Shown: positions 33,491-49,907 of the stretch, piece by piece
Position numbering within the stretch: the stretch's first letter is position 1
Layout of the letters: every line of letters begins with the position of its first letter
NCBI GenBank assembly: GCA_963978895.1
Contig: OZ022246.1
Span: forward strand, 13,003,742-13,067,741
DNA length: 64,000 nt
DNA from: Erpobdella octoculata
Taxonomy: Eukaryota > Annelida > Clitellata > Hirudinida > Erpobdellidae
Direction: 5' to 3'
Notes under the pieces: model-generated
What the model was told of the DNA's origin: nothing
Database searches by the model: none
The model's input: only the letters and a program-made list of their open reading frames with translations
Program-made: the position numbers and the translations under genes

Positions 33491-34329
33491 TTAGATTTGC
33501 AATAGGGTGGAGTTATTCTAAAATAGCATGGGAATGAAAGCAAACAGAAATATCTAAATTGAAAATAAGTCATAATTTATTCTACTTATATGTTTATAAA
33601 AACATTAATAACTTTCAATTAGTTTTTCTAATAATGATAGTAATAATAATGTAATTATTTGTTTACTTTTATATAATTTTGTGTGTGCGCAAGTCAGGTA
33701 GATGCGCATTGATTAGCTGAAATATAATTTTGTGCCACTTTGAATATCTTTTGTTATCTCTGTATGACAAGTATCAATAAAAAGCCGGTCTTTCAAGAGA
33801 ACTGTAAAGAAAAATAAAAAGATAGAGAACTGAAAAATTAAGACAAAAAAACAGTAAATAGTTCTTGAAAAAGTAGATGTGGTGATGTGAATAATCTATA
33901 AACGGAACGCAATTTTGATTCCAATGAGTATACAAAACGCAATAAGTTCATAGAAAACGCCTTGCCCAATTTAAAATAATATACAGGTCCTGGAAACCAA
34001 ATTATCTTTTGAGTAGATACTAAATACTAATTTTTACATCTGTAGCACTCACAGTTTTTGAGTAGCAGTTATTCTAAAAATCAAATAATTCTATTTTCCA
34101 CCCCACATTTGAGGTTCTGGAAACCAAATTTAAAAAAAAAATGATGAAACACCTGTCTTCTTATTTTTAAGAAAAATCTAAATTCAAAATTTCAAAACTT
34201 TCTTTTTTTTGGTTTTCGAAATATGCGTTGTTTTAGAAAAAAAAACTTGTTTCCTGTTTCATCCGCTTTTTTCAAAATTTTCAAAAACCCTTTCTTAGTG
34301 GTTGCTTACACTATAAAAGTAATATAAGT
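33491..34329. other. AT-rich DNA, no gene seen
   Basis: Possibly the body of the RTE-like fragment that ends at 34435. No ORF is supported. Confidence 0.4.
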
Positions 34330-34435
34330 TCCAAATTTCACGTTCTTAGGATCATGCATTTTAGCTCGGCGTTGATTATCAGTCAGTCAGTCAGACAGTC
34401 TTCTTTTCATGTTCTTTTATATAAATAGATAATAT
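34330..34435 (+). repeat. RTE-like LINE/SINE 3' tail
   Basis: CCAAATTTCACGTTCTTAGG, CAGTCAGTCAGTCAGACAG and TTTTATATAAATAGATAATA in this order match the usual 3' end of RTE-type elements in animals. From 34436 to 35160 nothing is recognised. Confidence 0.5.
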
Positions 34436-35164
34436 AAGGGTATTTTTTATGTTTAATGATTGCTTTTAGTCATATCAGAGGCTCTTTTGAATTATGCTGT
34501 GATCAACTGAAATTAATTGTGTAAAAAACGACAAAATATTTAATTAATATTATTAAATTAAACAATTATATTATATTTTCAGTATATTTAAGATATTTGA
34601 AATAACCGTTGTACTAAGCTGAGATTTATTTTAATTTTTTAAACCAGATCAATAAAAATGTATGAAAATCAACATTTATTGAAAGCTTGAATAATTAAAA
34701 TATACAAGTTTGAAAATATCACTCTAATTTAAATGTTTTTTAAGTTCTTTTACTCTCGATTTTACAAGTTATTTTAAAATATTATAACAAGTAAAGCAAA
34801 ATAAAATAAAATAATATAGTTTGTCATATTAAATGAATTTAAAAAAATTAAGTAATTAAACATATATATTTTTTATTATATTTATCCGATAAGCATTTAA
34901 TTAAGTATAGTATCTTATTGAAATGGTTAAAAATGAAACCAGTAAAGTAATTAAAACTGTAAAAGAATTTGAGAGAAAACCACTTTTGACGTCCAAAACA
35001 ACAACAAAAAGACATTTTATTTTATTTTTCTAACACCAGCACTGACAAATGATGCAATCGACTGCAACAATAACTCAACGAACAGGACCAATCCGAGTTT
35101 GGGGCGGCAGGGTCAACTGTGACCACCCCGTCAGAAATTTATGACAATTTTGAGGAGGTGTCCC

Positions 35165-35213
35165 GAAATAAACTTTCCTGGAAGTCGGTGCGAGCGACAG
35201 TTATGATGAAATG

Positions 35214-35284
<71 letters not shown>
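35165..35284 (+). repeat. (GAT)n-tailed repeat end, split by LTR element
   Basis: GGTGCGAGCGACAGTTATGA then TGAAATGAGG and (GAT)n, the same 3' end as the minus-strand repeat at 29253. The (GAT)n array continues after the LTR element at 40220, so the element inserted into it. Confidence 0.8.
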
Positions 35285-35285
<1 letters not shown>

Positions 35286-35680
35286 GTCACGCCCGCGTAA
35301 ACGCAGGTGCGTGCCTGGATCTATACTTTGGGATTTCCGGCGGAGGTGATAAAAAGGAGTATTGCACCACGTTGCGTGTTCGGATTGTTGCGCGAATATT
35401 TGAACGTTTTAGCCTGTAGCCTGTAGCCTGGAGGGCTTGTATATATAAGGCTGTCGCGATCTACTTCTTCCCTTCGGGTTTCCTGTTCGCCATTGTTTGA
35501 TCGACGTTGAAACTGTTTTATATCTGTTCGTTTTCGTGGTGATAGTTTTTCGATAATCTTGCTTGGTATTCGATAAATAAAACAATATATACTAATAAAG
35601 AGTGTCTTTAACTTTATTTCGACTTAAATTTTCTCCAGTTCTGTTTGAATATCGACTATCGCAAAGGCGAAGTCGTGACA
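35285..35680 (+). repeat. 5' LTR of Gypsy-like element
   Basis: TGTCACGCCC...GTCGTGACA, with perfect TGTCACG/CGTGACA terminal inverted repeats. A TATATAAGG box lies at about 35441-35449. AATAAA occurs in CGATAAATAAAACAA near 35572-35583, a plausible polyadenylation signal. Confidence 0.95.
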
Positions 35681-35689
35681 GAGTATTTT

Positions 35690-35706
35690 TGGTGGCAGCG
35701 GTGGGA
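35690..35706 (+). promoter_or_regulatory. Primer-binding site (tRNA-Leu)
   Basis: TGGTGGCAGCGGTGGGA is complementary to the 3' end of animal tRNA-Leu (TCCCACCGCTGCCACCA). It lies nine bases after the LTR. Confidence 0.8.
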
Positions 35707-36101
35707 TAGTCAGTCGATACACCGATCAGTTTTGGGTGAGATTCGTCCTGGGCGATAGAGTTCATCGAGTTGGTGAAGTTCTATCGAGTTTGGTGATCTA
35801 ACGACTTTGGCGGTATCCAGTGGTTTTGGCGGAGTCAGCGGGATTCGACCGGGATCTGCAAAACCGACCAGGGATTCGACGCAAATCGACCAGATCAAGG
35901 AGGATCCTCACCGCAAGATCGACGATTGACGATTCAGTGCTGGAGAAAGAGTCCGGACAGTTTCAGACCGTTCAGTTCGATCACGTGGCGACATCCATTT
36001 CGCAAGGAGGGCCGATCCACATCTCAGGTTAGAGATTTTATCGTTGCCGGATTGCCCAGTTAGGTTTTTCTTTCTTTTTCTGTGTAGTAGGTTTCATAAA
36101 T

Positions 36102-39100
36102 ATGATTAGAACCCCTACGGTTGAAGAGTCAGTTGCGCTGGATAGTCCAACAGGGATCCTTAGCGAGGAGCACTATCAATTTGTTGATGATAGTCGGCGT
36201 CCACGTAGAGTTAGTGATGATGCTAACGTTAGTAAAAGTTCTAAGTCAGAAATAGCTGAGCGTAAGTTAGCATTGCGCGAAGCAGAATTGGCGGCAAAAG
36301 AAGCTAAGTTAGAAGAAGATAGGGCGAACCGCAGACTAGCTGAAGCTAAGTTAGAACAGGAGAGCAGACTCGCTGAAGCTAAATTAGAACAGGAGAGCAG
36401 ACTCGCTGACGCTAAATTAGAACAAGATAAGGCTACGTTAGATGAAGATAGGGCGAATCGCAGACTCGCTGAAGCTAGGTTAGATGAGGATAGGGCAACC
36501 CGCAGACTTGCTGAAGCTAAACTAGAGCTGGAACGTGAAAGGATTCAGGACCACAATAGTCTTGAAGGTTCCTTAGCCGTTCGCACTAGTCGCTTTCAAA
36601 ATGCCATGAAGGGTGTAATAGCGGAGTTTCCTTTAGATCCTGCTGCAATACCTGGGTATTTTCAATATCTAGAGAATCAATTTGTGTCTTACCAAGTTGA
36701 TGATGATGTGAAACCCAAAATATTGCAGGCCCATTTAAATGATAGAGCTCGCTCAATCTTGTGTCGATTGACCATTGCTCAATTAAATGATTATGAGGAA
36801 TTAAAGCAAATTCTACTGCAGGAATTTCGGGTCACTCCCATTCTATTGAGGGAGAGGTTTTATGCTGTAAAAAGAAAACCTGGTGAGACTTATTCACAGG
36901 TAGCTTCTGAATTACACACAGCGTTGTCCTATTATATTAAAAGTAGGAATATCGATGAGAATTTCCATCAATTAGTTAGTTTGATGTGTGCCGATAGGTT
37001 GAAACAACTAATGTCTCCCAGTTGTGCAGATTTCATTTTAACCCAGGAAAGGGATGATTGGTTAACTCACCTAGAGCTTTCTCGCGTTGCGGATAGCTAC
37101 ATGGCCACACACGAACATGAGACTAGACCGTTTCGATTCGACAACCCAAAACCAATAGATAGAGGAGCAGGGTTTTCAATTTCTAGCAAAATGTCTAAAA
37201 ATGCTATTGACACGGATACTGATAGAGACAAAAGGTACGGACTGTGCTTTAAATGCCATAAGAAGGGTCATTCATTCAAGGAGTGTCCTTCACACCCATT
37301 TCCTTCCTCAAACTTACCTAATCCCAGAATTAATTGTTGTCAAACAGAAAATTCCTTTAATTATCTCGGTGATAGGAAAACATTTGTTGATGATAAAAAT
37401 TTGTCCTCTCAGTCAAAAAATTCCCATAATTGTCTCGATGATAGGAAAATATTGGTTGATGGTAAAAATTTGTCTTCTCATTCAGAAAATTCCCTTAGAG
37501 GTCTCGTTGATAGGAAAATATTGTTTGATGGTCAAAAATCTTTTCCCGGTCCCGAGGCATGTCCCATTATAGATGTTGATGATTATCACATTAGGTCTTA
37601 TGAGAATGTATTTATCGATCAATTACCATCTATTCCAGCTTTGATTGATGGTGGTGCAGAAGTATGTTGCATTAGAGAAGATTTAATTAAATCTCTTCAT
37701 AGGGTACCACATAAATTTATAAAATTATCCGGCCTTAAAGGTCAACCAGAAATTGTAGGTTGTGTTAGATTAGTTGTTCGACCAGATCTTGTGGGTGATG
37801 ACATTGTGAACCTAGCACCCAAGGTTCGTGCATGGTTTGCTGTCGTCCCAAATCTTAATGAGCAAATTATTATCACTCCCTCCGTAAGTAATTTATTGAA
37901 AACGATATCATTGTATGATACCGTTGCATACCCTATTAAGAACAAACAAAATGCACATGACTCTGATGTGAATGTTCCCAGTCTTGAAATAACTAATTCA
38001 CAATATTTTGTTTTAGATGAACCTCGTAATGATGAGCATAGTCCAGATGTTGCATTGATTCTAGGTGAAGGTGTTTCTCGTGCTGCTGACGCTAGGAAAG
38101 TTGATTCACAGACCGATACTTGTCAGGACATAGGTGTTTCTGTAGTTGCGGGTGATGATATTTGTCCAGGTGCGGATGCAGGCGGAAGTGATTCACAAAC
38201 CGACGCTCGATTTACAACCATTAACGATGATTGTCAGGGGGTAGACGATAGTAATGATCCCGATGCGTTTGCTAAAGAGCAACATGATTGTCCTTCACTG
38301 AAGTCCTTCTGGTTGCTAGGTATAGATAAGCGTAAAAACTTTTATATCGACCGGGGACTTTTGTTTCACAAGGAGAATCAGTGGGGTCATTCCATAAAAC
38401 AGTTGTGTTTGCCTAGGAGTCGTATACTTGCAGTGTTACAGATGGGGCATGATGCTCCCTATTCGGGGCACATGGCTGCCAAGAGTACACGGCAGCGTAT
38501 TCGACTCAGTTTTTGGTTTCCCGATATGGAGAAACAAGTCCAAACCTATTGTGAGTCGTGCCCCGTATGCCAGTTAAGGGCACCTGTTAGAAAAAGAGAT
38601 CGGGTCCCCATAACTCCCATACCACGGGGAGATGAACTACCATTTAATCATTTAGTTATGGATTGTATAGGGCCCATAATTCCAGCGGGTGATAGTGTGA
38701 CTATCCGACCCAAGTATAATTATGCCCTGGTTGTTGTCGATTTGTTCTCTAGAGGGCCGATGGCTTATCCATTAAGGTTATTAAATGCTAAGTCTGTATG
38801 TGACCGACTTTTCAATGTATTTTCAGTTCCTCGAATGGTTGGTTTTGTTTGTAGTTATTTCACTTTGAACCTACTTGCGGGTGTGAGAGATTCTTGGAAT
38901 AGTGCAAAGGATGTGCCTTGGCATTTAGGTACAAAACCACCTGACTACTGGGGGAAGCAAAAGCAAAATCTCAGAATAGCCGTGAGATTTGGTGGAATCG
39001 CAGGTGATCATATTGTCAAATACTATTTTTGGGGTATGAATCGCCGGTGCGACATCGTGCCATTGTGGATTGCCGTGGTGGGCCCGATGATTTGTGCTTC

Positions 39101-39290
39101 AAAGGGACCTAGGGGAGACTACTTTCCAGTCCCCGATATCCCGAATCTGCTACAGATGGTAGGCAGAGCACAATTCCTAAGCTGTTGGCAAATTTCTATG
39201 AAGTTACTGTACTTTCTTACGAGTAAGATTTACTCGAGTTATGCAGAAATGTTGTCTATGGTCTGGAGTCGGTCAGCAATGCCTTGCTGA
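36102..39290 (+). CDS. Gag-protease-partial integrase polyprotein (1062 aa)
   Basis: The start is the first in-frame ATG after the 5' leader. Residues about 48-160 are a coiled coil of repeated LAEAKLEQE/LDEDRA units. A gag core follows (SRFQNAMKGVIAEFPLDP, ARSILCRLT, GETYSQVASELH), then a CCHC knuckle CFKCHKKGHSFKEC (382-395). A 23-residue tandem repeat (DRKILVDGKNLSS) spans about 425-490. The protease motif ALIDGGAEV has Asp516 but G in place of the usual T/S after it. A spacer then leads to the integrase zinc domain (H783 to CESCPVC at 817) and the first catalytic Asp (854, MDCIGP). RT and RNase H are absent between protease and integrase. After about residue 905 the integrase core degrades: the second Asp and the Glu are not found. 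Gag may be functional; enzymes are not. Confidence 0.85.
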   Translation: MIRTPTVEESVALDSPTGILSEEHYQFVDDSRRPRRVSDDANVSKSSKSEIAERKLALREAELAAKEAKLEEDRANRRLAEAKLEQESRLAEAKLEQESRLADAKLEQDKATLDEDRANRRLAEARLDEDRATRRLAEAKLELERERIQDHNSLEGSLAVRTSRFQNAMKGVIAEFPLDPAAIPGYFQYLENQFVSYQVDDDVKPKILQAHLNDRARSILCRLTIAQLNDYEELKQILLQEFRVTPILLRERFYAVKRKPGETYSQVASELHTALSYYIKSRNIDENFHQLVSLMCADRLKQLMSPSCADFILTQERDDWLTHLELSRVADSYMATHEHETRPFRFDNPKPIDRGAGFSISSKMSKNAIDTDTDRDKRYGLCFKCHKKGHSFKECPSHPFPSSNLPNPRINCCQTENSFNYLGDRKTFVDDKNLSSQSKNSHNCLDDRKILVDGKNLSSHSENSLRGLVDRKILFDGQKSFPGPEACPIIDVDDYHIRSYENVFIDQLPSIPALIDGGAEVCCIREDLIKSLHRVPHKFIKLSGLKGQPEIVGCVRLVVRPDLVGDDIVNLAPKVRAWFAVVPNLNEQIIITPSVSNLLKTISLYDTVAYPIKNKQNAHDSDVNVPSLEITNSQYFVLDEPRNDEHSPDVALILGEGVSRAADARKVDSQTDTCQDIGVSVVAGDDICPGADAGGSDSQTDARFTTINDDCQGVDDSNDPDAFAKEQHDCPSLKSFWLLGIDKRKNFYIDRGLLFHKENQWGHSIKQLCLPRSRILAVLQMGHDAPYSGHMAAKSTRQRIRLSFWFPDMEKQVQTYCESCPVCQLRAPVRKRDRVPITPIPRGDELPFNHLVMDCIGPIIPAGDSVTIRPKYNYALVVVDLFSRGPMAYPLRLLNAKSVCDRLFNVFSVPRMVGFVCSYFTLNLLAGVRDSWNSAKDVPWHLGTKPPDYWGKQKQNLRIAVRFGGIAGDHIVKYYFWGMNRRCDIVPLWIAVVGPMICASKGPRGDYFPVPDIPNLLQMVGRAQFLSCWQISMKLLYFLTSKIYSSYAEMLSMVWSRSAMPC

Positions 39291-39810
39291 GCGCGACTTC
39301 CTTTTCAGAACCATTTGGTGTTTTGTGTGTATTATCATTATTATATTAGCTAATTTCCTGTCTCGATTAAATTAGGTTTGGAGTAGCTGTGGCTACAATT
39401 AGGTTTATTTATCCTAGGGTGTATAATCTTTGGTTAAGTATTTCATTGTTATCAGAAATTGGTGTTAGTTTATATGGGTATTTTTGTAACCTTCTTGGGT
39501 TAATTTCTTTCTTTGGGCGATCTTGGTTAACGATAAAGTGGATCGGTCGTGAGTTTTTCTTTTGCAGGTATCCAGGGCGAAGAGCGCTTCATTGAACAGA
39601 GATGCCGGACGTTCTTCGACCACGTCGTTTCTTTCGCGTGTGGCTCATCGTCGCGACTGTTCTGGATTTTCAGGTTCCCAAGACGAGCACCAGGAAACCC
39701 GACGACGAAGGAAGCCATTCAGTCAACCGTATCCACACTCAGCCAACCGGATCGACCCAGATCAAAGAACGAAGATATTGCCGATAACGAGAAGGATCGT
39801 TATCGACTTT
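39291..39810 (+). other. 3' region of Gypsy-like element
   Basis: No intact gene. About 39585-39810 reads in one frame as a polar, basic C-terminal tail (RRRRKPFSQPYPHS), possibly the original end of pol. It is preceded by an acceptor-like TTTTTCTTTTGCAG ending at about 39567. Confidence 0.4.
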
Positions 39811-39820
39811 AGGGGGGGAG
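39811..39820 (+). promoter_or_regulatory. Polypurine tract
   Basis: AGGGGGGGAG, three bases (GTA) before the 3' LTR at 39824. It would prime plus-strand synthesis. Confidence 0.85.
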
Positions 39821-39823
39821 GTA

Positions 39824-40219
39824 TGTCACGCCCGCGTAAACGCAGGTGCGTGCCTGGATCTATACTTTGGGATTTCCGGCGGAGGTGATAAAAAGGAGTA
39901 TTGCACCACGTTGCGTGTTCGGATTGTTGCGCGAATATTTGAACGTTTTAGCCTGTAGCCTGTAGCCTGGAGGGCTTGTATATATAAGGCTGTCGCGATC
40001 TACTTCTTCCCTTCGGGTTTCCTGTTCGCCATTGTTTGATCGACGTTGAAACTGTTTTATATCTGTTCGTTTTCGTGGTGATAGTTTTTCGATAATCTTG
40101 CTTGGTATTCGATAAATAAAACAATATATACTAATAAAGAGTGTCTTTAACTTTATTTCGACTTAAATTTTCTCCAGTTCTGTTTGAATATCGACTATCG
40201 CAAAGGCGAAGTCGTGACA
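39824..40219 (+). repeat. 3' LTR of Gypsy-like element
   Basis: Same length and, by eye, same sequence as the 5' LTR. Confidence 0.95.
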
Positions 40220-40265
40220 ATGATGATGATGATGGTGGTGGTGGTGGTGGTGATTATGATGATGA

Positions 40266-40299
<34 letters not shown>

Positions 40300-40310
40300 G
40301 GTGATTATGA

Positions 40311-40344
<34 letters not shown>

Positions 40345-40357
40345 GGTGGTGGTGATT

Positions 40358-40405
<48 letters not shown>

Positions 40406-40441
40406 GTGATGGTGATGGTGATGGTGATGATGACGATTATA

Positions 40442-40484
<43 letters not shown>

Positions 40485-40510
40485 CGTCGACGACGACGAT
40501 GATGATGGTA
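40220..40510. repeat. (GAT)n/(GGT)n trinucleotide array
   Basis: Alternating GAT and GGT blocks form three similar units (GATGGTGGTGGT...GATTATGAT), then long GAT. All poly-D/G, M/V and I/T ORFs on both strands are artefacts. Confidence 0.93.
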
Positions 40511-40956
40511 ACAATGGTTTCAATGATAATGATGGTGACCATGACAACAATGATAATGATAATGACTATGTTGATAGTAGTTGTGCTGATGATAGAAATA
40601 GCACACTACGGTTATGGTTATTGCTGTCTTGTTGTGGTGATATAGATTGTCATCTCATTGGGAGTTCCGTCCACAACAGTTGATTTGCATAGCAATTACG
40701 CAAAATGTCTATTCGGATAAGAAATATTGTGATAAAAAATAGATAGCGATTTACATTCATCGGTGGCTTAAAATGACCAGGAATTTTTATAATAACCAGT
40801 AAAAATCCAGTCGCGTTTCGAGGGGCTGGAAAGAAAGGAGGGGTGGTTAAACAAGGGATGGATTCAAAAATTACAATTAAAAAATGTTTTTTTAAGGATG
40901 GTGACATTTATCATGATTATGAGTATGAAAATTTCAACAAACAAATTGTTTATGGG
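40511..40956. other. DNA with no gene seen
   Basis: A GAT-rich edge grades into AT-rich DNA. Confidence 0.4.
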
Positions 40957-41324
40957 TGGTGACGGCTATGATGACGATTATGATTATGAAAGTTATTTTT
41001 AGACCAAAAGAACATCTAGTGGTAGGGGTTTTAAAAATGTTAAAACATTCAAATTAATCTTTCTAGTTTCATTTCAACTTTTGTCAATAAATTATTCATG
41101 TTTTAATAATGTGAAAACATATAAATTAATTTTTTTAGTTTTATTTCAGTTTTTAATCTAAAATTATTCATGTTGGCAGATGTTGATGGTGATGGCGATT
41201 ATAATGATGAAAAATTGTTTTTAGCTCTGAAGAACATCTCGTGGTAGACGTTTTAAAATGTGAAAACCTTCAAATTAATCTTTTTATTTTAATTTCAATT
41301 TTCGTTATCAAATTATTCATGTTG
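40957..41324 (+). repeat. Diverged direct repeats of about 143 bases
   Basis: 40957-41100 and 41182-41324 share, in order, ATGATGACGATTAT-like, GAAGAACATCT(A/C)GTGGTAG, CAAATTAATCTTT and AAATTATTCATG blocks. A partial third unit is at 41101-41173. Confidence 0.6.
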
Positions 41325-42869
41325 GCAGATGTCAAAAATTCTCAAAAACATTTTTGCAAGGACAAAACTTTGAATTTTAAACTTTTTTAAATTTTCAATG
41401 TTTTGTTATAGACTATTATTTTAAATTAAAAAAACGAATGTAATTATGGAAATTAAGAGAAGAAAATAATGTTTTAACAAAAAACTGCAAAGATTAATTA
41501 AAAGAGACTGGGTAAGAACTTATGAGCTGAATGTGATAGAACTGATTTTTAAAAAAAGTCTAAAACTAAAACTAAAACTAAAAATGTCACATTCATGACT
41601 GTGTTTGACATTAATTGACACATTTTAAAAATAAGTTTAAGCTGAAAAGAAGCTTTAGTGTTTCAAACAGTAAAACAGTGATCGTAGAGGAAAATAATTT
41701 TAAAATGCCATACTTAGAATCTAAGTTTATCAACTTTACTGTTGGATTTTATTTTAATTAACTTATAGACTTCTAAACAAGAGGTCTAAAAACTAATATA
41801 GTAATATTAGTAAAAAATAACAAATAAGTAGAAAATAACAGATAAATAAAAGATAACAATTATGTAAAAGATAACAAATGAGTAAAAAATTACAAACACA
41901 TAGAAAACAACAAATAAAAATAACTATTTTAAAACAAATTGAATAATAATATAAAACGTTTTAATATAAAATATAATGAGAAAAATTTTAAAACTAATTC
42001 ATAAATAATTTAAATTTTTTATTCACTTTAAGGTTTCTAATTGAAAAATTAACAAGAGAACCGTAAAAAACTTTGTTTAATAAAAATCCTTTATATATTT
42101 GAAATAGAAAAATACCAATTTAATGCAAATATTTTGTATGAAGATATAAATCTATAATTCTAAAAACTACATAAATGAAAAGAAAAGTTTTAGTGTAAAT
42201 TGATATCTGCAACCTTGAAAAAAAATCTGAAAATCATTAAATTTAATAAAATTGGAATAAAAACATTATTTCATTATTAATTAAAATCCAAATAAAAACT
42301 TCAGATTAATAGTAATATAATTTCACATTGATTTAAGTAAGGGAAAAAGATTTGTTCTCAGCCAGAAAAAAAAACAGAAATGGAAATAACAAAATATTTG
42401 TTATAAATTTTCAATTTAAAAAAATTAAATAACGTTTTTTGAACAAACTAAAAAAATAATGATTTAATGTTTTGAAGAAAAAGAGTGGTATTTAAAAAAA
42501 CTACATTTTTAAATGTTTTTCAATATCTTATTTAATTTTTCCAGTAAATCTAACAATTCAATAAAATTAATTGTATTTGACGGAAATATACATTAAATTT
42601 TAGTTTGGTTGGATTACAAGAATTAATTTTTTTTAATATCAAAATGTCCTAAAGTACCGTACAAGCCAGCAAGCAAACAAACAAGTAAAATTAATATTAA
42701 TCATCGAAACCAAGTGGGCCCATAACTTCTTTTCGACTTCAGTGCCACCTTTGACTGTGTTTGATTATGAGCTTCTCTACTAAACATATCTAGGTCAGTC
42801 TATAATGTTAGTGAAAGGAGTTACATCCGCCAAACATTCAACCTGAACAATACAAGTAAACTTGCTTAA
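41325..42869. other. AT-rich DNA with dispersed repeat
   Basis: 42380-42700 carries the repeat blocks described at 12590 (AAACTAAAAAAATAATGA, CAAGCAAACAAACAAG). A degenerate AAGATAACAAATNAGTAAAA repeat is at 41815-41910. No gene is seen. Confidence 0.4.
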
Positions 42870-42960
42870 TGGAGCTACGATGGTGACGCCGGTGAGATTC
42901 GAACTGTCGACCTACAAGCTAACAGGTGAAGGCTTAACCGCCATACCACCACGACCTCTC
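42870..42960 (-). repeat. tRNA-derived SINE head
   Basis: The minus strand has A-box-like GTGGTATGGCGGTTAAGCC and B-box GTTCGAATCTC at tRNA spacing, ending ACCGGCGTCACC. The acceptor stems do not pair well, so it is a SINE head rather than a tRNA gene. The body would run left to about 42700. Confidence 0.6.
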
Positions 42961-42968
42961 GTGTAATC

Positions 42969-43760
42969 TTGCGTCATTTGTACGACATCTCAATCCAACT
43001 TTATGCCGATGATGCACATCTCTACATCCACTTTACTGTTCATAGATGGCGGCGTGTAATAGGTTATAAAGATTTGATCGTGCAGTGCCTCTATGGGTCT
43101 AAAACGGAGTTAATCTGGTTTTATTGGCAAATTTCTTCTACCCGTTTTCTCAAAAATCATCCTCTATCCCTGGGTGCAGAGATAAACGTTTGCCTGTTTT
43201 AGTGATTCGCAGCCTTGGGATTTTGCCAGACTCCCTATATCTCATGAGTTGCATTTTGCCAGACTCCCTATATCTCATAAGTTGCATTTTGCCAGACTCC
43301 TTATATCTCATGAGTTGCATTTTGCCAGACTCCCTATATCTCATGAGTTGCATTTTGCCAGACTTCCTATATCTCATAAGTTGCATTTTGCCAAACTTCC
43401 TATATCTCATGAGTTGCATTTTGCCAGACTCCTAATAACTCATGAGTTGCTCAAACCTGAATTTCTCATACCCCCGAATTCGCAAAGCAAATCCATCTCT
43501 CGATTGTTACTGCCTTAAAATTCTATCTGGTGACCATATCTCTTCAGTACAACGCCAGTTATACTGGCTTCCTATTTCATTCAAAATTGCCTATAAACTC
43601 AATTTGCTGACCTACAACATTCTAAAAAATTGTTGTCCATTGTATCAATTAGTCTCTTACTTCATGTCCAGGCAGACGCGGCCTTTTTCCTCATCAAAAC
43701 TTTCAAAACTTTTTTTAAACTAAAGCGACTAAAATTATTCAAATTCAAAAGAATTCAAAA
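42969..43760 (+). pseudogene. L2-like RT fragment with internal minisatellite
   Basis: The plus strand gives ISIQLYADDAHLYIHF and SKTELIWF (RT motif C and following), then RSLGILPDS. A 33-bp repeat array follows. After the array the LINE C-terminal region resumes with RQLYWLPISFKIAYKL and LLTYNILKNCCPLYQL. Upstream RT motifs are absent and several frameshifts are present. Confidence 0.78.
43215..43440 (+). repeat. 33-bp in-frame minisatellite inside LINE RT
   Basis: About seven copies of a 33-base unit containing TTTTGCCAGACTCCCTATAT and CTCATGAGTTGCA. 33 is a multiple of three, so each frame stays open: ILPDSLYLMSC repeats on plus and MQLMRYRESGK on minus. The unit starts at the LINE's conserved LGI-DS position. 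Confidence 0.9.
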
Positions 43761-49245
<5,485 letters not shown>

Positions 49246-49506
49246 TTGCGCTCTTGCAATTTCACATATTTAATTACGGTCTGGAAGCGTTACGTGCTTT
49301 CAATGTTCAATTTTGAAAACATTACATTCTCAAACAGCGGCAATTCTACCGGACACATTTGTCAACAATTTACATTACAGGAGCATAACAGTTTTTACAG
49401 CTCCACAACTGTGAATCTTACTTGGAAAATGTTTCGCAGGTTTATAACTCCACGACCAAAAGTTGTCTGTCTTTTATGTTCTCTAGGGATGGCGCGAGAC
49501 AACTAA
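49246..49506 (+). CDS. Hypothetical ORF, 86 aa
   Basis: Open from MRSCNFTYLITVWKR to CSLGMARDN. It has no recognised domain, contains three N-x-S/T-type sites and a GC level slightly above the flanks. A chance ORF is quite possible. Confidence 0.15.
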   Translation: MRSCNFTYLITVWKRYVLSMFNFENITFSNSGNSTGHICQQFTLQEHNSFYSSTTVNLTWKMFRRFITPRPKVVCLLCSLGMARDN

Positions 49507-49907
49507 TGACCTTTAAGAAACATTTTATGACTAGATATCATTAAATATTTCTTTTGAACCATTTGTGATTAATTCTATCTTTTTAAGTAAAAAATGTTTA
49601 CCACTGCAATAAATAATTGTATACATCAATATAATTGATGTATGTACTTAAAAGTAATTTTATGTATCACGCATAATCATACAAATCCTTTCAATGGTGA
49701 TACAATAAAATAAATATGAAATATTTTAATGATCATGAGGTTGTCCGTCAATTTAGACCGGTGAACGTACTCTAAAGCGTTTATCTTTATTAATCGGTGC
49801 TTCAATTATTTAGTGGTACTTCAATAATCCAGTTACAAAAACTATTCTATTACCTATATCTCATAGTTTTTGATTATTCATATTTTATAATTGCTTACAG
49901 TTTCTAA

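Larger units (their letters stand above)
35285..40219 (+). mobile_element. Gypsy-like LTR element lacking reverse transcriptase
   Basis: Two 396-bp LTRs with no difference noticed flank a 4.1-kb interior. The target duplication is ATGAT (35280-35284 and 40220-40224), within a GAT repeat so partly ambiguous. The primer site matches tRNA-Leu and a polypurine tract precedes the right LTR. The single long ORF has gag, protease and an integrase N-terminal half; RT, RNase H and the integrase catalytic end are missing. Identical LTRs indicate recent insertion, so this deleted form was itself mobilised in trans. Confidence 0.9.

Noticed and set aside
40141..40683. Poly-D/G and poly-M/V ORFs across the GAT/GGT array
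   Set aside because: Low-complexity repeat; the reading frame starts inside an LTR and there is no domain.
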